The position numbers and the translations under genes were made by a program. Positions 34,576 through 44,132 of a stretch of DNA of 64,000 nt are shown here, piece by piece. Origin of the DNA: Caenibius tardaugens NBRC 16725 (lineage in GTDB: Bacteria; Pseudomonadota; Alphaproteobacteria; Sphingomonadales; Sphingomonadaceae); assembly GCF_003860345.1 (NCBI RefSeq), contig NZ_CP034179.1:1302001-1366000 (forward strand), in the 5' to 3' direction. The notes beneath the pieces were generated by a model. It saw only the letters and a list, made by a program, of their open reading frames with translations, had not been told where the DNA came from and made no database searches. How positions within the stretch are numbered: position 1 is the stretch's first letter; the number at the start of each line of letters is the position of its first letter.

Positions 34576-36927
34576 TCACCGTTTCTGCGGCAAGGCGAAG
34601 GCGATCAGATAATCCCCCTGCGCGGTACCCAGCATGGCGGAACCGCCAGCAGCGAATACGACGTATTGCCGCTCGTTCTCCACATAGGTCATCGGCGTTG
34701 CCTGCGGCCCGGCGGGCACATCCGCCTGCCATTTGAGCGCGCCGGTCTGGCTGTCGAAAGCCCGCACCCGGTTTTCGGCGGCGGCCCCGATAAAGGTCAG
34801 GCCGCCCCGCGTCGCCAGCGATCCACCGAAGTTGGGCGTGCCCAACGCCACATCGATCCCCAACGGCGACTGGTCGCGGGTGCCGCCCAGCGGGCGCGAC
34901 CAGAGGCGCGTTTTATGTTTCAGATCGAAGGCTTCCAGCACCCCCCAGGGCGGCGGCGTGCAGGGAATACCCAGCGGCGAAAGAAACATTTCGAGCGCAA
35001 CACCATAAGGCGTCCCGGCCTGTTCCTGATAATAGCCCTGTTCCTGCAACGGCTGCTTCTTCTTGCTGCCCTGCGCGATCGCCTGATCTTTCTGGCTATG
35101 GGGGACCAGCGTCCAGATCTGCGCAATGCGGTTCACGTTGACGAACATGAGCTGCCGCTCCGGATCGATCGCCACGCCGCCCCAGTTCACCCCGCCCACG
35201 GACGACGGGTAGAACAGGGTGCCCTGCACCGATGGCGGTGTGAACATCCCTTCGTAACGGGTTTCGAGGAAGCGGGCGCGGCACCAGACCTGATCGAACG
35301 GGGTCAGCCCCCACATCGACGCTTCTGACAGATCGGGCGGCACGAGCGATGGCAGTGTTGTGGCAAACGGTTGCGCAGGTGCCAGAATTTCACCGGGCAC
35401 AGCGCCTCGCGGCGTGGTCCGCATGTCCACCGGCGTCAGAGGTTCACCCGTGCGCCGGTCCAGCACGAAAAGCTGCCCGCTCTTGGTCGCCTGTATCAGC
35501 GCGGGAACTTTCCCTTTCGGCGTATCGAGATCGACAAGCGATGCCTGCGCGGCGACGTCATAGTCCCAGACATCGCGATGCACGGTCTGGAAGGACCAGC
35601 GCGGGCGCCCGGTGGCAACATCGAGCGCAGTGACCGAACTGGCATAACGGGCCTTGTTATCGTCTTTCAGCCCGCCGAAGAAATCGGGGGTGGCATTGCC
35701 CATGCCGACATAGACCAGTCCCAGCGCCGCATCGCCACTGGCCACACCCCAGGCGTTGGGCGCCCCACGCGTATGGATCTGCCCCGCCGCGGCTGGGGGG
35801 GCATCGGGCGCGGCCGCCGGATCCCAGGCCCAGCGCAAGGCGCCGGTCACCGCATCATAACCCCGGATCACACCGGACGGTTCATCGACCGATGCGTTAT
35901 CCTTGATCGCACCACCCACGACAATCACGCCGTTCACGATCGTCGGCGGCGATGTCAGGCTGTAATAGCCCGGCAGGACCTCGCCCAGCCCTTCGCGCAG
36001 ATCGATCGTCCCGTTCGTGCCAAAGGATCGGCAAGATGCCCCGCTTTGTGCATCGATGGCGACCAGTTTGCCATCGACGACTGGCGCAATGATGCGCTGC
36101 CGGCATTCCGCAGCAGCAGGCGCGGCATGATAGGCAACGCCCCGGCAAGTGATCGTGCCGATGCCGGTCATGTCCGGCCGCGGGTCATGCCGCCAGCGTT
36201 CCTTGCCTGTCGCCGCGTCCACGGCAATGACCGTGCTTTCCGGCGTGCAGGCATAGAGCGTGGAACCAACCTTGAGCGGCGTCGTCTCCAGTGCGGGGAG
36301 ATTGCCCTGCTTGAGATGACGCAGCGCCCCCATGCGCATCACCCAGGCCACTTCCAGCCCGTCGACATTGGCAGCCGTAATCTGATCGGCGGGGGAAAAG
36401 CGGCTGGCACCCAGATCGTTGCCATAGTGCAACCACTGCGCCGCATCGCCGGGCATCGCCGCGCCCTGCGACACCGTGGCGTCGGCCTTGGCCGTATGAT
36501 TGGTGACAGCAAACCCGCCTATGCCAAGGATCGCCACAACACCGCCCGCGATAGCTGCCGCCTTATGCGATGGCCCGTGATCGCCCGATGACCGGGCACG
36601 CCGGGCGAACCACCAGGGTGACCATGCGAACAGGCCAGCCACGAGCGGCGCGGCCACACGCGGCAAGGTCAGCCACAGATCGATTCCCGTCTCGCGGATC
36701 GCCCAGACCAGTGTCAGCAGAACGACACCGAGATAGACAAGCAGACCAAGGCGCCGTCTGCGTGCCACCAGCACGCCAGAAAGCACCGTCCCAAGACCGG
36801 CCGCCAGATAATAGAGCGTACCGCCTTTGAAGATCAGCCAGCCACCGGCGAGGCTGAGCAATATCCCGTATGCCAGAACAATCAGCCCAACGATGGCGGC
36901 GTATATGCGGTTCGGTTCCTTGTTCAA
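34576..36927 (-). CDS. Membrane-bound PQQ-dependent dehydrogenase (glucose/quinate/polyol type)
   Basis: About 783 residues. Five N-terminal membrane helices (residues ~8-140) anchor a periplasmic eight-bladed PQQ propeller beginning DAAQWLHYGNDLGASRFSPADQIT; PQQ-blade signatures include SPLGIDVALGTPNFGGSLAT and GALKWQADVPAG. This is the GCD/quinate dehydrogenase layout, passing electrons to ubiquinone. Substrate (sugar, cyclic alcohol or polyol) cannot be told. I chose TTG 36927 because TGAGG lies five to seven bases upstream; a GTG one codon earlier is nearly equal, and the ATG at 37017 lacks support. The downstream KSI-like gene hints at a cyclic alcohol substrate, but that is inference. 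Confidence 0.88.
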   Translation of the reverse strand: MNKEPNRIYAAIVGLIVLAYGILLSLAGGWLIFKGGTLYYLAAGLGTVLSGVLVARRRRLGLLVYLGVVLLTLVWAIRETGIDLWLTLPRVAAPLVAGLFAWSPWWFARRARSSGDHGPSHKAAAIAGGVVAILGIGGFAVTNHTAKADATVSQGAAMPGDAAQWLHYGNDLGASRFSPADQITAANVDGLEVAWVMRMGALRHLKQGNLPALETTPLKVGSTLYACTPESTVIAVDAATGKERWRHDPRPDMTGIGTITCRGVAYHAAPAAAECRQRIIAPVVDGKLVAIDAQSGASCRSFGTNGTIDLREGLGEVLPGYYSLTSPPTIVNGVIVVGGAIKDNASVDEPSGVIRGYDAVTGALRWAWDPAAAPDAPPAAAGQIHTRGAPNAWGVASGDAALGLVYVGMGNATPDFFGGLKDDNKARYASSVTALDVATGRPRWSFQTVHRDVWDYDVAAQASLVDLDTPKGKVPALIQATKSGQLFVLDRRTGEPLTPVDMRTTPRGAVPGEILAPAQPFATTLPSLVPPDLSEASMWGLTPFDQVWCRARFLETRYEGMFTPPSVQGTLFYPSSVGGVNWGGVAIDPERQLMFVNVNRIAQIWTLVPHSQKDQAIAQGSKKKQPLQEQGYYQEQAGTPYGVALEMFLSPLGIPCTPPPWGVLEAFDLKHKTRLWSRPLGGTRDQSPLGIDVALGTPNFGGSLATRGGLTFIGAAAENRVRAFDSQTGALKWQADVPAGPQATPMTYVENERQYVVFAAGGSAMLGTAQGDYLIAFALPQKR

Positions 36928-37038
36928 CACACCCTCATCATCCTGCGTCCCATGCCATCTGCAGCGGCCATGCGGCGTTGTTAGCGTCCATCGCCACAAC
37001 TGCAACCGTGAATGCATCTACGCGCTACATCGCCTTGA

Positions 37039-38535
<1,497 letters not shown>

Positions 38536-38542
38536 ACCACGC

Positions 38543-38577
38543 GCCGTCGGACACCCGCAACGGTGTCTGGCGGCTTT
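38543..38577 (+). terminator. Intrinsic terminator-like hairpin after gdhA
   Basis: GCCGTCGGACACC pairs with GGTGTCTGGCGGC (13 bp including two G-U pairs) around a 6-base loop, followed by TTT. It lies eight bases after the gdhA stop, between gdhA and the convergent methyltransferase gene. Confidence 0.65.
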
Positions 38578-38590
38578 GGCGGCGACAGGA

Positions 38591-39430
38591 TCACATATCC
38601 TGTCGCTGCAGCAGTAATTCCATATTCGGCGCGAGCCAGCCGGGACTGCACCCGATCAGCCGCGCCCCCTGCGCCAGCGCGTGCATCCCGGACGAGGGCC
38701 GCCCGTGCAGCGCCCGCCGCGCGACGAGCCAGCGGCTTTGCGAACATGCGACGAAACGCCCCTTCAGGCATCGGGCAAGATGCATCGGGCTCAGCCCCCG
38801 TTGCAGCGGCATCCCGGTCCACCGATCCAGCCAGCGCGGCACAAAGTTGACCAGCCACCGGCGCGAATGGATTTCACGCATGGCGAGACGGCTGGCGGTT
38901 CCGCAAATGAACATCAACCCACCCGGTCGCACCACCCGATGCAGTTCAGCCATGATCTGGTCCAGATGGTCGGGATCGACATATTCCAGAACGCTGTTGG
39001 CGATCACCAGGTCGAATGCGGCGCTCTCGAACGGAAGCTGGCGGGTGTCAGTGACATGGCGCGCCTGTGCCCTTCCATCCATATGATGCCGGGCAATGTT
39101 GGCCTGCGCCACCCCGATCATATCAGGATCGACATCGATCGCCGTCACATCCGCGCCCAGCGCCGCCAATACGACCGATGAGCCCCCCACATTGCAGCCG
39201 AACTCCAAAATCGTCCGCCCGTCGACCGGAAGGCCATAAACGTCGAGCAACTTGCGCAGATGGCGCCATTCATATGCGACATAGCCGCCGATCCACGGGT
39301 TCGCCGGATCCATCCCGGCCGCCCGGGCGAGACGTTCAAAATCCCGCTGCGCCTGTGAATTCGGATCGACAACCGGTTTCGCAAGAGCGGCGACCGGTTC
39401 ATCGTCCACTGGTGCGGACGCAACTTTCAA
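38591..39430 (-). CDS. SAM-dependent class I methyltransferase
   Basis: A 279-residue protein with a class I methyltransferase core: motif I ILEFGCNVGGSSVVLAALGA, acidic loop VTAIDVDPDMIGVAQANIA, motif with DTRQLPFESAAFDLVIANSVLEYV, and RVVRPGGLMFICGTASRLAM. The C-terminal ~90 residues (from EIHSRRWLVNFVPRWLD) are a family-specific extension seen in some UbiE-like proteins. The acceptor is unknown. TTG 39430 follows GGGGAGGG with good spacing; the ATG at 39514 has none. It is on the same strand as, and 90 bases downstream of, the LigD-polymerase-domain gene. Confidence 0.85.
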   Translation of the reverse strand: MKVASAPVDDEPVAALAKPVVDPNSQAQRDFERLARAAGMDPANPWIGGYVAYEWRHLRKLLDVYGLPVDGRTILEFGCNVGGSSVVLAALGADVTAIDVDPDMIGVAQANIARHHMDGRAQARHVTDTRQLPFESAAFDLVIANSVLEYVDPDHLDQIMAELHRVVRPGGLMFICGTASRLAMREIHSRRWLVNFVPRWLDRWTGMPLQRGLSPMHLARCLKGRFVACSQSRWLVARRALHGRPSSGMHALAQGARLIGCSPGWLAPNMELLLQRQDM

Positions 39431-39520
39431 AAATGCCCTCCCCCTGCGTACGCACCCGCAGTGGCGCGACCTCCGTCCATCTGACGATAGAGGCCTTTCA
39501 TACTGAATTACCATTATAAT

Positions 39521-40414
39521 CTAGCTTTCGGGCAAACCCTGATCGGCAACCCCCCAGCCATCCAGACCTTTTGCCCTGCCGCGCTTCAGCAAAACGTCCG
39601 CATCGACAAGGGCATAGGGATGCGCATTGTCCATCTTGCGCAGTTCCGGCCAGGTGACAGGAACCGCAACTGGGGCGCCATCGCGGGCACGCACCGAATA
39701 GGGCGCCACCGCTGTTGAACCGCGCTGGTTGCGCAGCCAGTCGATGAAGATCCTGCCCTTGCGCCGGGCTTTGCTCATCGTTGCAATGAAGCGTTCCGGT
39801 TCAGCGCGCGCGAGCGCCTCGGCAAAACGTTTGGCAAAATCCCGGTGTGCATCCCACGAATGACCGGGGACAAGCGGGACGACGACATGCACGCCCTTGC
39901 CCCCCGAAAGCATGGCAAAGCTGGTCAACCCCAGTCCGGCCAGCCGATCGCGAATATCTTCGGCAGCACGCGTCACCACGGCGAAATCCAGTCCGTCATC
40001 CGGATCGAGATCGAAGATCATGCGATCAGGCGCCTCGACATCATCGATACGGCTGCCCCAGACATGGAATTCGATCGTGCCCATCTGCACACAAGCCAGA
40101 ATGCCCGCGCCATCATCGATGTAAATGTAGTCTTCCAACCCACCATCCTTTTCGCGGATCGGGATATGATGGACATCGGGACCAAAGGCGCCGTTGTCGT
40201 GTTTCTGGAAAAAACACCTCTTGCCTTGTCCTTGCGGACAGCGAACAAGGCTCATCGGGCGCGTTGCGACAAACGGCAGCATGAGCGACCCCACCGCCTC
40301 GTAATAACCTGCGAGCTGCCCTTTTGTGTATCCTGCGTCAGGAAAGATCACACGCTCGGGATGAGAGATGGGCGCCTTGTGCGGGTCATTCATGGCAGCG
40401 GCTCTTGCCTGCAT
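39521..40414 (-). CDS. Stand-alone LigD-type polymerase domain (NHEJ primase-polymerase)
   Basis: A 297-residue protein matching only the polymerase/primase domain of LigD: ISHPERVIFPDAGYTKGQLAGYYEAV, the metal-binding Asp-x-Asp in MIFDLDPDDGLDF, SGGKGVHVVVPLVPG, and FIDWLRNQRGSTAVAPYSVRARDGAPVAVPV (the conserved DxxRN and SxRAR parts). LigD normally also carries a ligase and a phosphoesterase; here they are absent and no Ku gene is in the window, so they must be separate genes if NHEJ works. ATG 40414 has AAGGA nine bases upstream; ATG 40393 is an alternative. Confidence 0.9.
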   Translation of the reverse strand: MQARAAAMNDPHKAPISHPERVIFPDAGYTKGQLAGYYEAVGSLMLPFVATRPMSLVRCPQGQGKRCFFQKHDNGAFGPDVHHIPIREKDGGLEDYIYIDDGAGILACVQMGTIEFHVWGSRIDDVEAPDRMIFDLDPDDGLDFAVVTRAAEDIRDRLAGLGLTSFAMLSGGKGVHVVVPLVPGHSWDAHRDFAKRFAEALARAEPERFIATMSKARRKGRIFIDWLRNQRGSTAVAPYSVRARDGAPVAVPVTWPELRKMDNAHPYALVDADVLLKRGRAKGLDGWGVADQGLPES

Positions 40415-40912
40415 CAGTTGCCGTCCTTTGGGTTAACAACACATCTGCATGACTTGCGATCCCGCGTCAGCGTGAACACGCACAACCGGCGTCCACACAA
40501 CCCGCGATGCAAATTTTCTTAACTCTGTAGCGAACCTAAACAAGAGGTTCACATCCAATTCAGTCAGCTCTGCTAAACAGGGCCTGCAGCGGCGCACTCC
40601 TTCCCCCCTCTTAGGCGCCGCTGCTTTCCTCCCCAAACTTGATGGCCGCGTTTTCGCGGTCATTTCTTTTTGTGCACCGGCGACGCACGCTGCGGATAGC
40701 CCCGCCTTGGCGCCACCCGCCGGGCCATGCAAAGGCCTGCAATTTGCAGCTTCGCGGTATTTGGAAATAATTATTTGATTTCTGCGTGTTGTCAGGTAAC
40801 TATAAGGACGCTTCGACGGCAGTGAGCGGCGCTCATAGTGGAGTGCCGTCGCAGCACCCCGCTGCGTTTGACAGGCCATTGCGCCTGCTTTTGGCCATAC
40901 CCGGATGTTGCG
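40415..40912. other. 500-bp intergenic region holding a probable sRNA
   Basis: No protein gene is supported between the LigD-polymerase gene start and the quinone-reductase stop. The region contains a probable + strand small RNA (40586-40671 at least) with its own terminator. The part from 40735 to 40800 is AT-rich. The rest shows nothing recognisable. Confidence 0.55.
40586..40671 (+). ncRNA. Probable small regulatory RNA with CU-rich anti-Shine-Dalgarno loop
   Basis: Two RNA hairpins stand in an intergenic gap. The first has a perfect 10-bp stem (GCAGCGGCGC at 40586-40595, GCGCCGCTGC at 40615-40624) with a 19-base loop of the type ACTCCTTCCCCCCTCTTAG. A single-stranded TTTCCTCCCC follows. 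The second (40642-40663, ATGGCCGCG-TTTT-CGCGGTCAT with one G-U pair) runs into TTCTTTTT, a textbook Rho-independent terminator. CU-rich loops that can pair with AGGAGG ribosome sites mark several alphaproteobacterial trans-acting sRNAs (for example the mmgR/SuhB, alpha-r8 group); membership is only a suggestion. The 5' end is unknown and probably lies between 40540 and 40585. A PHA synthase gene is 1.8 kb away. Confidence 0.65.
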
Positions 40913-41875
40913 TCATGGCCGCATCAGCACCCGCCCGAAAGGGTGCCCTTCGGCAACGAAAGTATGCGCTTCGCGCGCCTGCGATAAGGGAAACTCCCGG
41001 TCGATTGGCAGGGCAAGCTCCCCATTGGCGACGCGGCCGAACAGATCGGCAAGCAGGCTGTGCACCCGTGGGGCGTGCATATCCCGGCCAAACGAAATAC
41101 CGTTAACCTGCATCGCCTTCTGGATCAGTTCCATGAACCCGAACGTCGGCAGGGTTCCCTCTGCCGCACCGATCACCTGATAACGCCCCCGAGGGCGAAG
41201 GGCCTGGACAAGTTTGTCTTTCCCCCGCCCGCCCGCAAGATCGAGAACAAGGTCCACGCCTTTGCCGCCAGTGATATCCTTGCACCGTTCAGCGATGTCT
41301 TCGGTACGGTAATCGATCCCGTGATGCATGCCAAAGGGGGCGATCCGGGCAAGGCGATCCTTCCCCGATGCGGTGCCGATCACGATCGCCCCGGCTTTCG
41401 CGGCCAGTTGCACCGCCGGCAACCCCACCCCGCCCGCAGCACCCTGCACCAGAACGAATTCTCCCTCTTTCAGGTGGCCGTATTCGAACAGGGCATCGTG
41501 CGCCGTGCCCATGGCAACGGGAACAATGGCGGCCACCCGCAGATCGAGATGGTCTGGCACAGGATAGGCATAGTGTTCGGGTACAGCGAACAGTTCCGCA
41601 TGGCTGCCGTTCCAGTTGAATCCGACCACTTTGTCGCCGGGCCGAAAACGCGTGACCGCGTCTCCCACGGCCTCGACCGTGCCTGCGGCCTGATATCCGG
41701 GAACGAACGGCTTGCTGCGCGGCGGCGCATGAAGCCGGTTCAGCAGGTCGCCACCTTCAATCGAAATCCATGCGACGCGGATCAACACCGTGTTGGGACC
41801 GGGCACGGGATCGGGCACGTCACCGTACTCCATCACGTCCGGACCGCCATTCTCGTAATAATAAACCGCTTTCAT
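40913..41875 (-). CDS. NADPH:quinone reductase-like zinc-independent MDR oxidoreductase
   Basis: A 320-residue medium-chain reductase of the quinone oxidoreductase branch: MKAVYYYENGGPDVMEYGDVPDP start, FVPGYQAAGTVEAVGDAVTRFRPGDKVVGF, and the NADPH motif VLVQGAAGGVGLPAVQLAAKAGA. No zinc ligands are present (no GHE, no Cys lobe). It would reduce quinones or activated alkenes. It ends in GHPFGRVLMRP, normal for the family. It is divergent from the PHA synthase pair; no direct functional link is evident. Confidence 0.9.
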   Translation of the reverse strand: MKAVYYYENGGPDVMEYGDVPDPVPGPNTVLIRVAWISIEGGDLLNRLHAPPRSKPFVPGYQAAGTVEAVGDAVTRFRPGDKVVGFNWNGSHAELFAVPEHYAYPVPDHLDLRVAAIVPVAMGTAHDALFEYGHLKEGEFVLVQGAAGGVGLPAVQLAAKAGAIVIGTASGKDRLARIAPFGMHHGIDYRTEDIAERCKDITGGKGVDLVLDLAGGRGKDKLVQALRPRGRYQVIGAAEGTLPTFGFMELIQKAMQVNGISFGRDMHAPRVHSLLADLFGRVANGELALPIDREFPLSQAREAHTFVAEGHPFGRVLMRP

Positions 41876-42116
41876 CGCCCCATGCCTTTTCTATCCAGAC
41901 CCCGCCCGATGTAGCGAACAGGACGCATCGATCAAAGCGCCGAACCCGCCGATATCTTGACCGATCCGGGCATGCGCAGCGCCGGGAAGCCACGCGGTTT
42001 CTCCATCCTTGGAAGGTCTCGCACGGTGCGCCATCGGCGCTGCGGCCACCCCTGATATTTTGGCTAGGTTGTCATGCGCAAGCGGATGGCCGACGCATGG
42101 TTCGAGAGGTAGCTGC

Positions 42117-42467
42117 ATGGCAAAACAGAGCGAATTCGACCCGCTGGCCGCATGGCAACGTATGATTTCCCAGTGGGAACGGCAGCTGAACGATTTATCG
42201 TCAAAGATCAGTTCGAATGAAACCTTTGCCGGATCGATGAATCAGGCCACCAAGCTGACTCTCGCCACGCGCAAAAGCATGGAAGACAATCTCGATCGCC
42301 TCGTTCGATCGATGCAACTTGCCACACAGGCGCAGATGAGCGAGGCGCTCGACCGCATGGATCGGATCGAGCAGAAACTGGATGCGCTCGTCGCGATGCA
42401 GGCGCGCAGCGAAACGCCGATTGCCCGTCCGCGCCGCACGCGCAAGCCGGCGGACCCCGCCAATTGA
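42117..42467 (+). CDS. Small PhaE-/phasin-like partner of the PHA synthase
   Basis: A 116-residue, largely helical protein: FDPLAAWQRMISQWERQLNDLSSKI, a central amphipathic region (FAGSMNQATKLTLATRKSMEDNLDRLV) and a heptad-like helix (ALDRMDRIEQKLDALVAMQAR) before a basic tail (ARPRRTRKPA). Its stop overlaps the TTG start of a class III PhaC, whose usual partner PhaE is about 350 residues, so this looks like a reduced PhaE or a phasin. GAGAGGT precedes the ATG. A role in activating the synthase or coating the polyester granule is inferred from context. Confidence 0.6.
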   Translation: MAKQSEFDPLAAWQRMISQWERQLNDLSSKISSNETFAGSMNQATKLTLATRKSMEDNLDRLVRSMQLATQAQMSEALDRMDRIEQKLDALVAMQARSETPIARPRRTRKPADPAN

Positions 42468-43549
42468 CAGGCCAGCAGGATCAGAACGCAACGCTATCCA
42501 TAGGCGATAGAGTGCGTCGCGAGATTGATCGCGCCCTGCAACGGAATATCAAAGGCCTCGAATTTCTTACCGCTCCACGTCAGACGGTTGGCGCGATGGA
42601 AAGCGATCTGCTGATCCGCCGCGGCACCATGGCATTCTATCGCTATCGCCCGGTTACGGACGAGGTCTATCGCATCCCTCTGCTGATGGTGTCCCCGCCC
42701 AGCAACCGGGGCTATATTTTCGATCTGGCGAGCGGGCAGAGCTTTTTCGAGTTCATGCTGCAGCGGGGTTACGATATTTACCTGCTCGACTGGATGCCGC
42801 CGCGCGCCGACGAAGCGGACTTGGGCCTCGAAGACTATGTGTTCGATTTCATTGCCCAATGCGCGGATTACATTGCCAAGGAAACGGGTGAGCAGGAACT
42901 GACGATCAGCGGCTACTGCATGGGCGGAACGCTCGCCGTGCTCTACGCCGCGCTGGCCGATCCCGGCCGCATTGCCAATCTGCTGTGCTTCACCACACCT
43001 GTCGATTTTCGCCATATGCGCCTGTTTCGCGCCTGGGCGGACGAAGCGCATTTCGATGTCGACAAGCTGGTCGATTCCCTCGGCATCATTCCCCCCGAAC
43101 TGATGCTGGGCGCATTCGATCTGATGCGTCCGGCCAACCGCACCGCCGGGATGATGCATCTCTGGGCAAATCTGTGGAATGACGATTTCGTCAAATCCTA
43201 CCGCATGTTCGATCGCTGGGCGGCCGAAACCCTGCCCATGCCCGGTCGGTACTTCCGCCAGATCGTGAAAGACCTGTTGTGGGACAATGCCCTGCTTGAG
43301 GGGCGCATGCGGCTGGATGGCAAACCTGTGGATCTGGGGGCGATTACCGCCCCGATCCTCAGCGTGGTGGCGGAACACGATCATGTGGTGGCACGCGAAG
43401 GCGCCGCGCCCCTGCTGACCATGACCGGGTCCACAGATTGCGAGGAAATTCTGAGCAAGGGCGGCCACGTCAGCGTCGTGGCTGGTCCGGGGGCGGTGGG
43501 GCGGTTGTGGCCTTCCATCGATGCATGGCTGGGCAAGAGATCGACATAG
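42464..43549 (+). CDS. phaC: Class III-type polyhydroxyalkanoate synthase subunit PhaC
   Basis: A 361-residue alpha/beta-hydrolase enzyme. The nucleophile Cys152 lies in the lipase-like box GYCMGG, Asp306 in AEHDHVV and His335 in KGGHVSVVAG, corresponding to the Cys149/Asp302/His331 triad of the Allochromatium class III enzyme (family knowledge). Length fits class III rather than class I (~590 residues). It polymerises 3-hydroxyacyl-CoA. The TTG start overlaps the TGA of the small upstream gene (TTGA), so translation depends on it. A GNAT gene follows one base after its stop. Confidence 0.87.
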   Translation: MTGQQDQNATLSIGDRVRREIDRALQRNIKGLEFLTAPRQTVGAMESDLLIRRGTMAFYRYRPVTDEVYRIPLLMVSPPSNRGYIFDLASGQSFFEFMLQRGYDIYLLDWMPPRADEADLGLEDYVFDFIAQCADYIAKETGEQELTISGYCMGGTLAVLYAALADPGRIANLLCFTTPVDFRHMRLFRAWADEAHFDVDKLVDSLGIIPPELMLGAFDLMRPANRTAGMMHLWANLWNDDFVKSYRMFDRWAAETLPMPGRYFRQIVKDLLWDNALLEGRMRLDGKPVDLGAITAPILSVVAEHDHVVAREGAAPLLTMTGSTDCEEILSKGGHVSVVAGPGAVGRLWPSIDAWLGKRST

Positions 43550-43550
43550 G

Positions 43551-44108
43551 ATGAACGCGGTGACGACAAACGACCAAGGCTTTGAACTCCGGCCGATGAC
43601 CGCGCAGGATGCGCCCGCCATTCTCGCTTTCGCTGCGGCCCTGCCGATTGCCGATCTGCTGTTCCTGCAGCGCGATATCCGGGTCGAAAAAGTGGTCGCG
43701 GCATGGATCAGGCAGACCGAGAGCGGATTGATCCGCAGCCATCTCGCTTTTGCCAATGGCGAATTGATCGGCTGCGCGGCTCTGGTCCGCGACGCGCTGA
43801 GCTGGTCGCCGCATGTGGCGGAAATCCGCATCGTGGTATCGCGCGACCACCGCCGCATCGGCGTGGGTCGGCAACTTGCGGAACAGGCCTTTGCCCTTGC
43901 GCTGGCCGATGGCACGGAAAAACTGGTTGTCAGCATCCTGCCCGAACAGCGCGGGGCGATCGCCCTGTTCGAGGAAATGGGTTTCCGCGCCGAAGCCATG
44001 CTGCGCGACCATGTTCGCGATGCCGACGGGGTGAAACACGATCTGGCGATCCTGAGTATCGACCTTTTGCGGCAGGGTGCGCAACACGTTGCCTACGGGC
44101 GCGGATAG
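43551..44108 (+). CDS. GNAT-family N-acetyltransferase
   Basis: A 185-residue GNAT protein. Motif A for acetyl-CoA binding is EIRIVVSRDHRRIGVGRQLAEQAFALAL (R-x2-G-x-G reads RRIGVG), followed by KLVVSILPEQRGAIALFEEMGFRAEAML (motif B). The acceptor is unknown. The ATG lies one base after the phaC stop, so it is the third gene of the phaE-like/phaC operon. A role linked to polyester metabolism is not evident. Confidence 0.87.
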   Translation: MNAVTTNDQGFELRPMTAQDAPAILAFAAALPIADLLFLQRDIRVEKVVAAWIRQTESGLIRSHLAFANGELIGCAALVRDALSWSPHVAEIRIVVSRDHRRIGVGRQLAEQAFALALADGTEKLVVSILPEQRGAIALFEEMGFRAEAMLRDHVRDADGVKHDLAILSIDLLRQGAQHVAYGRG

Positions 44109-44132
44109 CACCCGTTCCGATCATTCTGCGCG

